A stretch of 64,000 nt of DNA, taken from NCBI RefSeq assembly GCF_900156725.1, contig NZ_FTOI01000012.1, positions 1-64,000 on the forward strand. Direction: 5' to 3'. Position numbers and translations under genes: made by a program. The DNA comes from Kaistella chaponensis. GTDB lineage: Bacteria; Bacteroidota; Bacteroidia; Flavobacteriales; Weeksellaceae. Positions 51,312 to 59,902 of this stretch are shown piece after piece; within the stretch, counting starts at the first letter, position 1; every line of letters starts with the position of its first letter. The notes under the pieces were generated by a model. It was given only the letters and a program-made list of their open reading frames with translations. It was not told where the DNA came from and did no database searches.

Positions 51312-52367
51312 ATGAAAAAATTCACTGCAATTGCAATTCTTTCCATAGCCTTAATTTCTTGTAAAAAAGAAACCAAAACTGTTACTAAAGTTGATCCTGC
51401 AACGGGTAAAACGATCACCGTAGAAGTTCCTGTGACCGATTCTACAAAGGTTGCTGAGGTGAGCGCTGAAACATTTGCAATCAATGATTCGTTGGGAGTT
51501 TACAAACAAAGTTTTAAGTTAGAAAAAGGAAAAACATATCCTTTGACCACGTTTCAAAAAGATGTGCAAACAATGACTGCACCTGATGGAAAAACCCAAA
51601 GTGGAACGAGTGAAACAACCGATGAAATGGCGTTTACCGTGAATGATTTTGCAAATGGAATTTACGACATCACCATCAATTTAGTAGGGAAAAGAAATGC
51701 TCAAAATGCCAATGGAAAATCAATAGTTATTGACACGAAATTGGCAGAACCGAAAGAAGATCAGCTCAAAATGATGTGGAAAATAAACAAAGGTTTGGTC
51801 GGAAATAAGCTGAATATGAAAATGACAGAAGCTGGGAAAGTGATTTCAATTACTGGTTTTGAGCCTGTTTATACGAAAATCGGAAGTTCCATGGGAAGTG
51901 TCATTAAAGATCCGAAACAAAAAGAAGCATTTCTGCAAAGTTTCAAAGGAGGTTTTAACGAAAAAATTCTGAAAGATCAATTCACCAAAAATTTAAACTT
52001 GATTCCTGCAAAAGGCGTGAAAGTTGGTGAAAAATGGACTCAAACTGAAAACGCAACACCCGACGGAAAAATAAAACTTTCTACCAATTATGCCATAAAA
52101 AGTGTAGACAATGGAATCGTTACGATTTCAGTTTCTGGCGGAATTCCTCATAAATCTGATAAAAAAACGCAACAAGGCGTTACCAGAAGCATAAGTTCTG
52201 ACTTGACACAGAACGGAACAATAACTTTGGATCAAAAAACCGGTTGGGTGAAAAATCAAAATATCGCAGTGAAGACTTCGCAATCAGAAACACTTTCTGA
52301 TGGAAAACAAACGCAAACGATGAAAAGTGTTTCTAACTCCACGGTAATTGTAAATCCAGGGAAATAA
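51312..52367 (+). CDS. lipoprotein, DUF6263-like
   Basis: Lipoprotein of 351 residues with a lipobox ISC (residues 14-17, SIALISCKK). A lysine/threonine-rich linker (KKETKTVTKVDPATGKTITVEVPV) leads into a domain with YPLTTFQKDVQTMTAPDGKTQSGT, KGVKVGEKWTQTENATPDG and a late SETLSDGKQTQTMKSVSN. The pattern resembles DUF6263 as I recall it; the function is unknown and I am not sure of the family number. Confidence 0.7.
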   Translation: MKKFTAIAILSIALISCKKETKTVTKVDPATGKTITVEVPVTDSTKVAEVSAETFAINDSLGVYKQSFKLEKGKTYPLTTFQKDVQTMTAPDGKTQSGTSETTDEMAFTVNDFANGIYDITINLVGKRNAQNANGKSIVIDTKLAEPKEDQLKMMWKINKGLVGNKLNMKMTEAGKVISITGFEPVYTKIGSSMGSVIKDPKQKEAFLQSFKGGFNEKILKDQFTKNLNLIPAKGVKVGEKWTQTENATPDGKIKLSTNYAIKSVDNGIVTISVSGGIPHKSDKKTQQGVTRSISSDLTQNGTITLDQKTGWVKNQNIAVKTSQSETLSDGKQTQTMKSVSNSTVIVNPGK

Positions 52368-52430
52368 TAGATAAAAACTCAGGAACAAAGAGTATTTTTA
52401 ACGCTCTATAGGTAACTAATTTTCAATTTT

Positions 52431-52652
52431 ATGAAATTTATTTTTGAATTAATAATAGCAACTATTATTATTTTTTTTCTTTGGAATATTTTGAAACGGA
52501 TGTTTTTTGCATCCTTTTACAAATTTCCCAAACCAAATGATGAAGGAAAAACCAGTGCGGCTCAATCTAAAAAAAATTTAGATTCAAGGATCAATTGGGA
52601 TGCAGAAACGGTAGATTACGAAGAAATTAAAGAAAACAACCAGAAGAAATAA
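52431..52652 (+). CDS. small membrane protein, DUF4834-like
   Basis: Protein of 73 residues with a single membrane helix (about 4-22, IFELIIATIIIFFLWNIL) and a charged tail (SRINWDAETVDYEEIKENNQKK). The layout and the tail phrase match DUF4834 proteins of Bacteroidota. The function is unknown. A terminator follows its stop. Confidence 0.75.
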   Translation: MKFIFELIIATIIIFFLWNILKRMFFASFYKFPKPNDEGKTSAAQSKKNLDSRINWDAETVDYEEIKENNQKK

Positions 52653-52657
52653 CAATC

Positions 52658-52695
52658 AAAAACCTTTCGATTTTTAAAATTCGAAAGGTTTTTTA
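52658..52695 (+). terminator. terminator after the DUF4834-like gene
   Basis: AAAAACCTTTCGA pairs with TCGAAAGGTTTTT, and a T run follows. Confidence 0.85.
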
Positions 52696-52711
52696 TCGAT
52701 TACAATTTGAT

Positions 52712-55276
52712 ATGTCAAAAAATAAAAAATTCATTTTTATCATCGCAAGCATTTTGGCTTTTGTGATTTTAGCATTGGTTTATGCAAATCCTGTTCTCAG
52801 TGGGAAACAACTTTTCCAGCATGATATTGTACAATACAAAGGTGGTGCGAAAGAATTGTTGGATTACCGAGCTCAAAATGGGGAAGAAACATATTGGAGT
52901 GATTCGATGTTTGGAGGAATGCCGACTTACCAAATGGGAGCACAATTTAAAGGCGATATCATTAAAAAAATTGATGAAATTCTCAATTTTTTACCAAAAC
53001 CCGCGAATTATATTTTTCTTCTTTTTTCAGGTTTTTTTCTTCTCGGAATGGTCGTCGTTAAAAATTGGAAATATGCACTTTTGGGCGCTACTTTTTTCGG
53101 ACTTTCAACCTATTTTTATATTGCTTTAGCAGCAGGACATAACGGAAAAATACAAACAGTTGCTTATTTTGCGCCACTTTTGGCGGGAATTCTTTTGGTT
53201 TATATCCGCAAAAAATATGTGGTTGGTTTTATCGTAACCGCACTTTTTATGGGATTGCAAGTGGCTGCGAATCATCCGCAAATGACTTATTATCTCTTTA
53301 TTGCACTCGGTTTTTTATTCTTGTCTGAATTGATTCGCGCGTTTCAAGGCAAAACCGATTGGAAACATTTTGGGATTTCTACCGGAATTTTAGCTTTGGC
53401 TTTTGTTCTCGGAGTTGGTATGAATTCCCAAAGAATTATGGCGAATTCTGAATATATCACAGAAACCGTTCGTGGAAAACAGATTTTAGACAACGATACC
53501 CATTCTTCCGAAAAATCAGGAATGGATAATGAAAGTATTTTGATGTGGAGTTACGGTAAAATGGAAACATTAAACCTGTTTATTCCAAGATTAATGGGCG
53601 GTTCAAGTAATGAAGAAGGTTCCGAGAAAATGATGGAGAACGTTCAGGAAATGGTCAAAAGCAATGTTTCTTCACAAGAAGAAATGGATCAGATTTCGAA
53701 AGGGTTCGGTTCATTAACTTATTGGGGAGAACAACCCGGAACTTCCGGACCAGCTTATCAAGGAGCAATCGTATGTTTTCTGGCGATTTTAGGATTTTTC
53801 TTTGGTTGGAAAAAATACAGATATTGGATTTTAGGAGCTTCAATTCTGACCATATTTTTAGCTTGGGGAAGTAATTTTATGGCATTATCAGATTTCTTTA
53901 TTGATTTCGTGCCTTTTTACAACAAATTTCGCGCGCCAAGTTCTATTTTGGTCGTGGTCGAATTATTGTTCCCTTTAATTGCGATTCTTGGACTTTATCG
54001 CTTTTTTAATTCGAATGAAACAACGGAAACTTCGGCTGAAAATATTTTGACAGAAGCATACAAAAAGAAGATTTTAATCAATGTAAGTGCAGCTGTTTTA
54101 GGAATTACTTTTTTATTAATCATCTTCGGGAAATCGATTTTAGGTTTTTATACCGCTTCAGAGAAAACCTATCTTCCACCATATTTATTAGATTTTTTGG
54201 TTGATGAACGATTCAAAATGTTTAGAATTGATGCGATTAAAGCCATCGTTTATGTTGGAATTGCAGCCGCTGTTTTGTTCTTAAGTTTAAAGAAAAAAAT
54301 CGGTCAGAATATCGCAATTATCATTCTTGGATTGGTGAGTTTATTCGATTTGTGGAGCGTGAACAAAAGGTATTTGAATAATGATAATTTCATTGATAAA
54401 ACCTTTACCGAAAATCCTTTTCAAACAGAAAACTCCGAGTTGTTGATGCAGAAAGTGGGCGATAATAAAAACTTACAATCGCTTCTAGCCAATGCAAACA
54501 TCAATAAAACTTTAGAAACCATTGCCGAAAAAGACAAAACGCATTACCGAATTTACAACCAAGTTTTGGGAACATTCAGCGAAACGAACACTTCTTATTT
54601 CAAAGCCTCAATTGGGGGTTATCATGCGGTAAAATTACGCCGTTATGATGATCTTATTAATGAGTATTTTGGAAAAATGGATTCTGTGAAAGTGCCACGA
54701 ATTTTGAATATGCTCAATACAAAATACATGATTTTTGGCGATGCAGAAAATCCAGAAGCAGTTACAAATCCGCAAAGCAATGGAAATGCGTGGTTTGTTT
54801 CTGACCTAAAATTTGTAAAAACTCCTAACGAAGAAATTAAGCAAATTGGGGAAGTTGATACAAAGAAAATTGCAATTATTTCTCAAGATGATCAGAAATA
54901 TTTTGAAGGAAAACAGATTGCAGCAGATTCCACCGCATTTTTAAACTTAACCAAATATCAACCCAACGAACTCGAATTTAAAAGCCAATCGAAAACGCCA
55001 CAACTGGCTGTTTTATCGGAAATTTATTATCCAAAAGGATGGAAAATGTTCATTGATAACAAAGAAGTTCCTTACATCAAAGCCGATTATTTGTTGCGCG
55101 CAGTTCATGTTCCGGCGGGAAATCATACTTTGAAAATGATTTTCGCACCAGAAGTTATTGCAAAAGGAAAATTGATTTCGATGATTTGTTTCGGGTTGTT
55201 TTTGCTATTAAGTTTGGGCGGAATTTTATGGTTATGGAAAACCGCAAAAGAGACAAAAGAAATTGTGGTTGAATAA
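52712..55276 (+). CDS. YfhO family membrane protein
   Basis: Protein of 854 residues with about 13 membrane helices and a large extracytoplasmic part (about 600-820). Marks are HDIVQYKGGAKELLDYRAQNGEETYWSDSMFGGMPTYQMG near residue 30, the VAANHPQMTYYLF segment near 190, and a late VLSEIYYPKGWKMFIDN. YfhO proteins are GT-C-type membrane proteins; in Bacillus, YfhO works with lipoteichoic-acid glycosylation. The role here is unproven. The last 15 residues (TAKETKEIVVE) are encoded by DNA that matches, in reverse orientation, the repeat array after the next gene. Confidence 0.88.
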   Translation: MSKNKKFIFIIASILAFVILALVYANPVLSGKQLFQHDIVQYKGGAKELLDYRAQNGEETYWSDSMFGGMPTYQMGAQFKGDIIKKIDEILNFLPKPANYIFLLFSGFFLLGMVVVKNWKYALLGATFFGLSTYFYIALAAGHNGKIQTVAYFAPLLAGILLVYIRKKYVVGFIVTALFMGLQVAANHPQMTYYLFIALGFLFLSELIRAFQGKTDWKHFGISTGILALAFVLGVGMNSQRIMANSEYITETVRGKQILDNDTHSSEKSGMDNESILMWSYGKMETLNLFIPRLMGGSSNEEGSEKMMENVQEMVKSNVSSQEEMDQISKGFGSLTYWGEQPGTSGPAYQGAIVCFLAILGFFFGWKKYRYWILGASILTIFLAWGSNFMALSDFFIDFVPFYNKFRAPSSILVVVELLFPLIAILGLYRFFNSNETTETSAENILTEAYKKKILINVSAAVLGITFLLIIFGKSILGFYTASEKTYLPPYLLDFLVDERFKMFRIDAIKAIVYVGIAAAVLFLSLKKKIGQNIAIIILGLVSLFDLWSVNKRYLNNDNFIDKTFTENPFQTENSELLMQKVGDNKNLQSLLANANINKTLETIAEKDKTHYRIYNQVLGTFSETNTSYFKASIGGYHAVKLRRYDDLINEYFGKMDSVKVPRILNMLNTKYMIFGDAENPEAVTNPQSNGNAWFVSDLKFVKTPNEEIKQIGEVDTKKIAIISQDDQKYFEGKQIAADSTAFLNLTKYQPNELEFKSQSKTPQLAVLSEIYYPKGWKMFIDNKEVPYIKADYLLRAVHVPAGNHTLKMIFAPEVIAKGKLISMICFGLFLLLSLGGILWLWKTAKETKEIVVE
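55241..55263 (+). repeat. flanking direct repeat, left copy (inside the yfhO tail)
   Basis: ACCGCAAAAGAGACAAAAG (19 bases) plus AAAT, total 23 bp. It matches 55722-55744 at 21 of 23 positions in direct orientation, so the two flank the GxxExxY gene. Its first 19 bases are the exact reverse complement of 55836-55854 in the array. Confidence 0.8.
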
Positions 55277-55306
55277 GTGTTTCAAAAGGAGCAAAATTTC
55301 ACCAAG

Positions 55307-55714
55307 ATGGTAACACAAAAATACATTACAGATCTGACTTATAGAATTAATGGAGCTTGTATTGAAGTTCATAAAATTTTGGGAGCCGGTTTGGCTGAAA
55401 TTGTTTACCAAAAAGCTTTAGAAAAAGAATTTGAAATAAGAAATATTCCATTTAAATCTGAATTTAAAATTTCTGTAATCTATAAAGAACAAAATTTGAA
55501 TTGCGATTTCAAATGCGATTTTCTGATTGAAGATTTGATTGTTTTAGAAATAAAGTCAGTTTCTCAAACTTTGGATCTGCATAAATTTCAAGTTATAAAT
55601 TATATGAATTTATTAAAGGTCCCGAAAGGAATTTTAGTGAATTTTAATGTCAAAAACTTATATCATAATGGACAAGAAACCTTCATTAACAAATATTTTG
55701 ATCAATTAGATTAA
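55307..55714 (+). CDS. GxxExxY protein, PD-(D/E)xK nuclease-like
   Basis: Protein of 135 residues from the ATG at 55307; an in-frame GTG would extend it to 55277. The family motif GxxExxY is in GLAEIVY (residues 28-34). A nuclease-like core is visible: D in CDFLIED, E-x-K in LEIKSV, then a helix FQVINYMNLL matching the QxxxY motif of RecB/Cas4-type exonucleases. The function of the family is not established. The gene is enclosed by direct repeats (55241-55263 and 55722-55744) and followed by a palindrome and tandem array, so a mobile or repeat-processing element is inferred. Confidence 0.88.
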   Translation: MVTQKYITDLTYRINGACIEVHKILGAGLAEIVYQKALEKEFEIRNIPFKSEFKISVIYKEQNLNCDFKCDFLIEDLIVLEIKSVSQTLDLHKFQVINYMNLLKVPKGILVNFNVKNLYHNGQETFINKYFDQLD

Positions 55715-55720
55715 ACTATA

Positions 55721-55855
55721 AACAGCAAAAGAAACAAAAGAAATGATCGTATAAAAGTAAATCAAAAGAAAGCAAAACTAAATTCCTCTATGATTTATTT
55801 TTGCTTTCTTTTGATTAACTTAAAAAGCATATAAACTTTTGTCTCTTTTGCGGTT
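55721..55855. repeat. 57-bp imperfect inverted repeat after the GxxExxY gene
   Basis: The left arm 55721-55777 and right arm 55799-55855 are both 57 bp, with a 21-nt loop. The outer 20 bp match at 18/20 and the inner 20 bp at 19/20, while the middle 17 bp differ. The two conserved blocks are box B (CTTTTGTCTCTTTTGCGGTT) and box A (TTTTGCTTTCTTTTGATT), read on the right arm. The arm starts 6 bases after the stop of the GxxExxY gene. Confidence 0.85.
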
Positions 55856-56184
55856 AAATATAAAAAAATGAATTTTTATTAAACATTTTGCTATCTTTTG
55901 ATTAACATAAGAAAACATATAATCTTTTGTCTTTTTTGCGGTTAAAAAATAATTTAATATTAAAAACAGAATTTACATTTTGCAATCTTTTGATTAACTA
56001 AAAAAGTATATAAACTTTTGTCTCTTTTGCGGTTAAAAAATAATTTAATATTAAAAAGTGAATTTACATTTTGCAATCTTTTGATTTACTTAGAAAGCAT
56101 ATAAACTTTTGTCTCTTTTGCGGTTAAAAAAAAAGCATGTAATAATTAACATCATATAAATTTTTGTCTCTTTTACGGTTAAGT
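55799..56184 (+). repeat. tandem array of about 90-bp units after the GxxExxY gene
   Basis: Units begin at 55799, 55886, 55978 and 56069 (87, 92 and 91 bp long), and a fifth partial copy lies at about 56151-56183. Each has box A (TTTTGCNNTCTTTTGATTAA) and box B (TTTTGTCTCTTTTGCGGTT) about 16-18 bp apart, then an AT-rich spacer. Boxes A and B resemble each other, suggesting a nested duplication. The final copy stops 1 base before the start codon of the glycosyltransferase gene. Confidence 0.9.
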
Positions 56185-57519
56185 ATGAATCAACCAAAAA
56201 AAATACTCATCATCACCTATTATTGGCCGCCTTCCGGTGGACCAGGAGTTCAGCGGTGGTTGAAATTTGTAAAATATTTACCAGAATTTGGTTGGAAACC
56301 CACCGTTTTTATTCCCGAAAATCCTAGTTATCCGATTGTTGATGAAAGTTTATCAAAGGAAGTTTCCGATGAGGTAGAAATCATTAAAACTAAAATTTGG
56401 GAGCCTTATCAAATCGCAGAATTCTTTGGCAAAGACAACAAGAAATTCAAAGCCGGACAATTTGATGTGGGAAATAATCAATCCTGGAAATCCAAACTTT
56501 CAATTTGGGTCCGCGGAAATTTTTTTATTCCTGATGCAAGAGTTTTTTGGGTACAACCTTCAGCAAAATTTCTGAAAAAATATTTGAAGGAAAATCACTT
56601 TGACGCCTTTGTTACAACTGGACCGCCGCATTCAATGCATTTGATTGGATTGGAATTGAAAAAGGAATTTCCCCATTTAAAATGGATTGCCGATTTCCGC
56701 GATCCTTGGACGGAAATTTCCTACTACAAACATTTGAAACTAACGAAATCTGCAGATCAAAAACACAGAAATTTGGAACAACAAGTTTTTGAAAAAGCAG
56801 ATATTACTTTGGCGACAAGCTTTTCCGATGCTGAAAATTTTAGACAAAAAGGAGCGAACGCATTTTGTATTACAAATGGTTTTGATTCTGAGGTAAAGTC
56901 GATGAATCGTGAAGCTGTAAAGCCGTCTGAAAATACGAACGACACAACAACTCAAAAACCCAATAACTCAACAAAATTTATTTTAAGTTATATCGGCGTT
57001 TTGGAGCAGCTTCGAAATCCCGAAATTTTGTGGAATGTGCTCAATGAATTAATTCAAGAAAATGAAGCCTTTAAAAATGATTTTGAACTGAAATTCGTGG
57101 GTAGAATTGATGAGAAGATTTTAGAAAAATTCGAGAATTCAGACTTAAAAAAATCAATTAAAAATTTAGGATATGTTTCTCATTCAGAAGCAAATACTGA
57201 GATGCAGAATTCTGATCTGCTTCTAATGACCAATTTCCCCGAAGAAATTTCAAAAGGAATTATTCCTGGAAAAATCTTTGAATATTTAGCCACCGGAAAT
57301 CAAATTATTTCTTTCGGTCCGAAAGAGAGCGACGTAAAGAAAATTTTAGAAGAAACCAATGCAGGAAAGCATTTTTCCTATGATGATTTAGAAACTATAA
57401 AACACTTTATTTTAGAAAAATTCGAAGAATGGAAAAGCGGTGATTCAAGTGCTCGAACTCAAAATATTGAGCAATTTTCCCGTCGAAATCTTACCAAAAA
57501 GTTAACTGAAATTTTGTAA
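56185..57519 (+). CDS. family 4-like glycosyltransferase
   Basis: Glycosyltransferase of 444 residues of the GT-B fold, probably cytoplasmic, acting on a polysaccharide or cell-surface glycan. The start is MNQPKKILIITYYWPPSGGPGVQRWLKFVKYL, at 56185; an upstream TTG would lie in the repeat array. The C-terminal nucleotide-sugar half has ILSYIGVLEQLRNPEILW near residue 270 and NFPEEISKGIIPGKIFEYLATG near 350-372, with the catalytic-type GxxP and E residues. Donor and acceptor are unknown. Neighbours give no pathway context. Its leader is the end of the repeat array. Confidence 0.9.
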   Translation: MNQPKKILIITYYWPPSGGPGVQRWLKFVKYLPEFGWKPTVFIPENPSYPIVDESLSKEVSDEVEIIKTKIWEPYQIAEFFGKDNKKFKAGQFDVGNNQSWKSKLSIWVRGNFFIPDARVFWVQPSAKFLKKYLKENHFDAFVTTGPPHSMHLIGLELKKEFPHLKWIADFRDPWTEISYYKHLKLTKSADQKHRNLEQQVFEKADITLATSFSDAENFRQKGANAFCITNGFDSEVKSMNREAVKPSENTNDTTTQKPNNSTKFILSYIGVLEQLRNPEILWNVLNELIQENEAFKNDFELKFVGRIDEKILEKFENSDLKKSIKNLGYVSHSEANTEMQNSDLLLMTNFPEEISKGIIPGKIFEYLATGNQIISFGPKESDVKKILEETNAGKHFSYDDLETIKHFILEKFEEWKSGDSSARTQNIEQFSRRNLTKKLTEIL

Positions 57520-57544
57520 TTTTTTAAATTTCAATCATTTTCAT

Positions 57545-57576
57545 AAAAAAAGTCGGACAATAATCCGACTTTTTAT
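57545..57576. terminator. bidirectional terminator between the glycosyltransferase and CBS-like genes
   Basis: AAAAAGTCGGA pairs perfectly with TCCGACTTTTT around a 6-nt loop, between two convergent genes. Confidence 0.9.
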
Positions 57577-57590
57577 ATTTGGTTAGAATT

Positions 57591-58571
57591 TTACAACCAA
57601 CCTTGTTCTTTCATCCACTCGTCGTTGTAAATTTTCCCGACGTATCTGGAACCGTGATCGTGCAACAAAACAACAATAACATCATCTTTGGTAAACTGAT
57701 CTTTCATCTGTACCAAAGCAGCCATCGCACTTCCTGCAGAATATCCACAAAAAATTCCTTCTTCTTTGGCTAATTTTCTGGCGTAAATGGCGCCGTCTTT
57801 ATCGGTTACTTTTTCGAAATGATCAATAATCGACATGTCAAAATTTTCGGGAATAATATCTTCACCAATTCCTTCTGTAATGTACGTATATGCGCGATCG
57901 AGATGAAGTTCACCCGTTTCGTGGAACTCTTTGAGGATCGACCCATAAGTGTCGACTCCGATCACTTTGATATTGGGATTTTTTTCTTTAAAATACATAC
58001 CGCATCCTGTAATGGTACCGCCTGTTCCTGCGCCGACTACAAAATGGGTTAGATTCCCCTCGGTTTGCTCCCAAATTTCTGGCGCTGTAGATTCGTAATG
58101 TGCCGTTCTGTTCGATAAATTATCGTATTGATTTACGTACCATCCGTTTTCGGTTTCGGCCGCTAATCTTTTAGAAACGGAATAATAAGAACGCGGATCG
58201 GTTGGTTTCACATCGGTCGGACAAACAATTACTTCTGCACCAACTGCTCTTAAAATATCACATTTTTCTTTGGATTGTTTGGCATTGGTAACGAAAATAC
58301 ATCGATATCCTTTTACAATTGCGGCAAGAGCCAATCCCATTCCTGTATTCCCAGAAGTTCCTTCGATAATGGTTCCGCCAGGTTTTAATCTCCCGTCTTT
58401 TTCAGCATCTTCAATCATTTTTAAAGCCATTCTGTCTTTTACAGAATTTCCTGGGTTGAAGGTTTCTACTTTAGCTAAAACCAAAGCGGGAAAATCTTCA
58501 CCCAAAACTTTGTTGAGTTTTACTAATGGGGTATTTCCGATCGTCTCAAGGATATTTTGTGCGTATTTCAT
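57591..58571 (-). CDS. cystathionine beta-synthase-like / cysteine synthase-like PLP enzyme
   Basis: PLP enzyme of fold type II, 326 residues. The PLP lysine is K45 in NPGNSVKDRMAL; the substrate loop EGTSGNTGMGLA is near residue 69, and the phosphate-binding VVGAGTGGTITG is near 180. The C-terminus LLHDHGSRYVGKIYNDEWM is more like cystathionine beta-synthase (…DxGRNYxxKFxxDxWM) than CysK, so a transsulfuration or H2S-producing role is likely. It lacks CBS domains. It depends on PLP, which pdxH makes. No partner gene is next to it. Confidence 0.9.
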   Translation of the reverse strand: MKYAQNILETIGNTPLVKLNKVLGEDFPALVLAKVETFNPGNSVKDRMALKMIEDAEKDGRLKPGGTIIEGTSGNTGMGLALAAIVKGYRCIFVTNAKQSKEKCDILRAVGAEVIVCPTDVKPTDPRSYYSVSKRLAAETENGWYVNQYDNLSNRTAHYESTAPEIWEQTEGNLTHFVVGAGTGGTITGCGMYFKEKNPNIKVIGVDTYGSILKEFHETGELHLDRAYTYITEGIGEDIIPENFDMSIIDHFEKVTDKDGAIYARKLAKEEGIFCGYSAGSAMAALVQMKDQFTKDDVIVVLLHDHGSRYVGKIYNDEWMKEQGWL

Positions 58572-58668
58572 AAAGATTTTTAAAGAGTAGTGTGTTTATT
58601 TAATGCATTGAAGATATCGTAATTTTTCCTCTTGTAATTACGAATTTGCAAAGGTATAATTTTAAAAA

Positions 58669-59898
58669 TTAATTGTATTTGATGGCCTTAACAGGAGAGA
58701 TCTTACTGATCAAATAACTTGGTAAAATAAGGGAAATACCCGAAACGAGTAGGATTCCCAAAGATATGGTAAGAATATAAATGATGTTTAAATCTACAGG
58801 TACCACACTCAAATAATAATTTTCCGGATTCAGTTTAATAATCCCAAAATACTTTTGCAGCAGTAAAAAACCAAGACCAATTATATTCCCAAAAACCAAA
58901 CCAGGAACCATGATCAATAACGTATAATTAATGAAAATGGCGCGAATCTGTCCGTTGCTCGCTCCCAAAGTTTTCAACATTCCAATAGAATTCGTTCTTT
59001 CAATTATTAAAATTAAAAGTACCATCACAATATTAATGATAACAACCACCATCATAATAATGATAATCAAGGCAATATTGGTGTCGAAAATCGCAATGAA
59101 ATCCATGATCTGTGGATATTCAGCGGTTGCTTTTGTGGTGTAATTTTTATAACCCGCAAGTTCATCGATTTTGGGGGCATCTTCATCGATATCATTGATG
59201 TTTTTTAGGAATACATCAATTCCGCCAACCTCATTATTTTTCATACCCTGAATTTTACGGGCATGATTAATTCCGCCGATAATAAAGAGATCATCGATCA
59301 TTTTGATATCGGTTTTATAAATCCCGACCACTTCAAATTTTCGATAAAGTGGGCTTTGATTTTCTTTAGAAAAAATAGCGACGATGCTGTCTTTTACTTT
59401 TAGATGGAGATCATTGGCGATTTTTTGGGAAATACAGATGCCATTATTGAACCCCTTTTCTGTCACGACCGGAGTTTTCCCCGCAACTATAAATTTCTTA
59501 AATCTTTCCGAATCGAAATCTTTGCCAATTCCTTTGAAAATAATTCCGGCAAAATTATGCTCATTGCGAAGAATTCCGCTTACAGAAACATATTTTTGGA
59601 TGGAAGCAACATCGGGAAGTGCTTTAATTTTGTTCAATTGAAAACCATCGGTATTAAGAATCGAAGAATTGTAAGAACTATTCGATTGCTTTGATTTTAT
59701 GGAAATATGTCCTGAAAAATCGGCCATTCTTTCTTTGATTGCTTTCTTTGAACCCAATCCTGTACAAACCGTGATGAGCGAAACGATGACACCTAAAGCC
59801 ACAGAAAGCCGCCCAATAAATACGATAATCCGTGAGAGATTATTTTTGTTATCTTTGGAAAAAGCTATTTTTTTGGAAAAATATAATGGAAATTTCAA
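58669..59898 (-). CDS. ABC transporter permease, FtsX/LolC-E type
   Basis: Membrane protein of 409 residues of the MacB/FtsX permease family. The start is a TTG giving KFPLYFSKKIAFSK, the usual beginning, and a -7 box (TAATTTTG) lies 18 bases upstream of it. It has an N-terminal helix (about 28-48), a periplasmic domain, and three C-terminal helices with NSIGMLKTLGASNGQIRAIF near 305 and the final ISPVKAIKYN. Members release lipoproteins from the inner membrane or act in cell division or stress. The ATPase partner is not in the window. The start codons of this and the DUF1343 gene are 4 bases apart. Confidence 0.88.
   Translation of the reverse strand: MKFPLYFSKKIAFSKDNKNNLSRIIVFIGRLSVALGVIVSLITVCTGLGSKKAIKERMADFSGHISIKSKQSNSSYNSSILNTDGFQLNKIKALPDVASIQKYVSVSGILRNEHNFAGIIFKGIGKDFDSERFKKFIVAGKTPVVTEKGFNNGICISQKIANDLHLKVKDSIVAIFSKENQSPLYRKFEVVGIYKTDIKMIDDLFIIGGINHARKIQGMKNNEVGGIDVFLKNINDIDEDAPKIDELAGYKNYTTKATAEYPQIMDFIAIFDTNIALIIIIMMVVVIINIVMVLLILIIERTNSIGMLKTLGASNGQIRAIFINYTLLIMVPGLVFGNIIGLGFLLLQKYFGIIKLNPENYYLSVVPVDLNIIYILTISLGILLVSGISLILPSYLISKISPVKAIKYN
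59841..59857 (+). promoter_or_regulatory. two -7 elements for the DUF1343 gene, inside the permease gene
   Basis: TATTTTTG (59841-59848) and TATCTTTG (59850-59857) both match TAnnTTTG. They lie within the 5' part of the divergent permease gene, 45 to 55 bases before the DUF1343 start codon. Confidence 0.5.
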
Positions 59899-59902
59899 GC
59901 AG

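Noticed and set aside
52712-55276. Fusion or frameshift in yfhO due to the repeat at its end
   Set aside because: The frame is open to a normal stop and only the last 15 residues are affected; there is no sign of a broken gene.
55799-56184. CRISPR-like array
   Set aside because: The units are repeated over their full length, including the spacer-like parts, the period is about 90 bp, and there are no cas genes. It is a tandem repeat, not a CRISPR array.
59699-59902. 68-residue extension of the DUF1343 protein
   Set aside because: It runs antisense through the permease gene, and the signal segment begins at the ATG at 59903.
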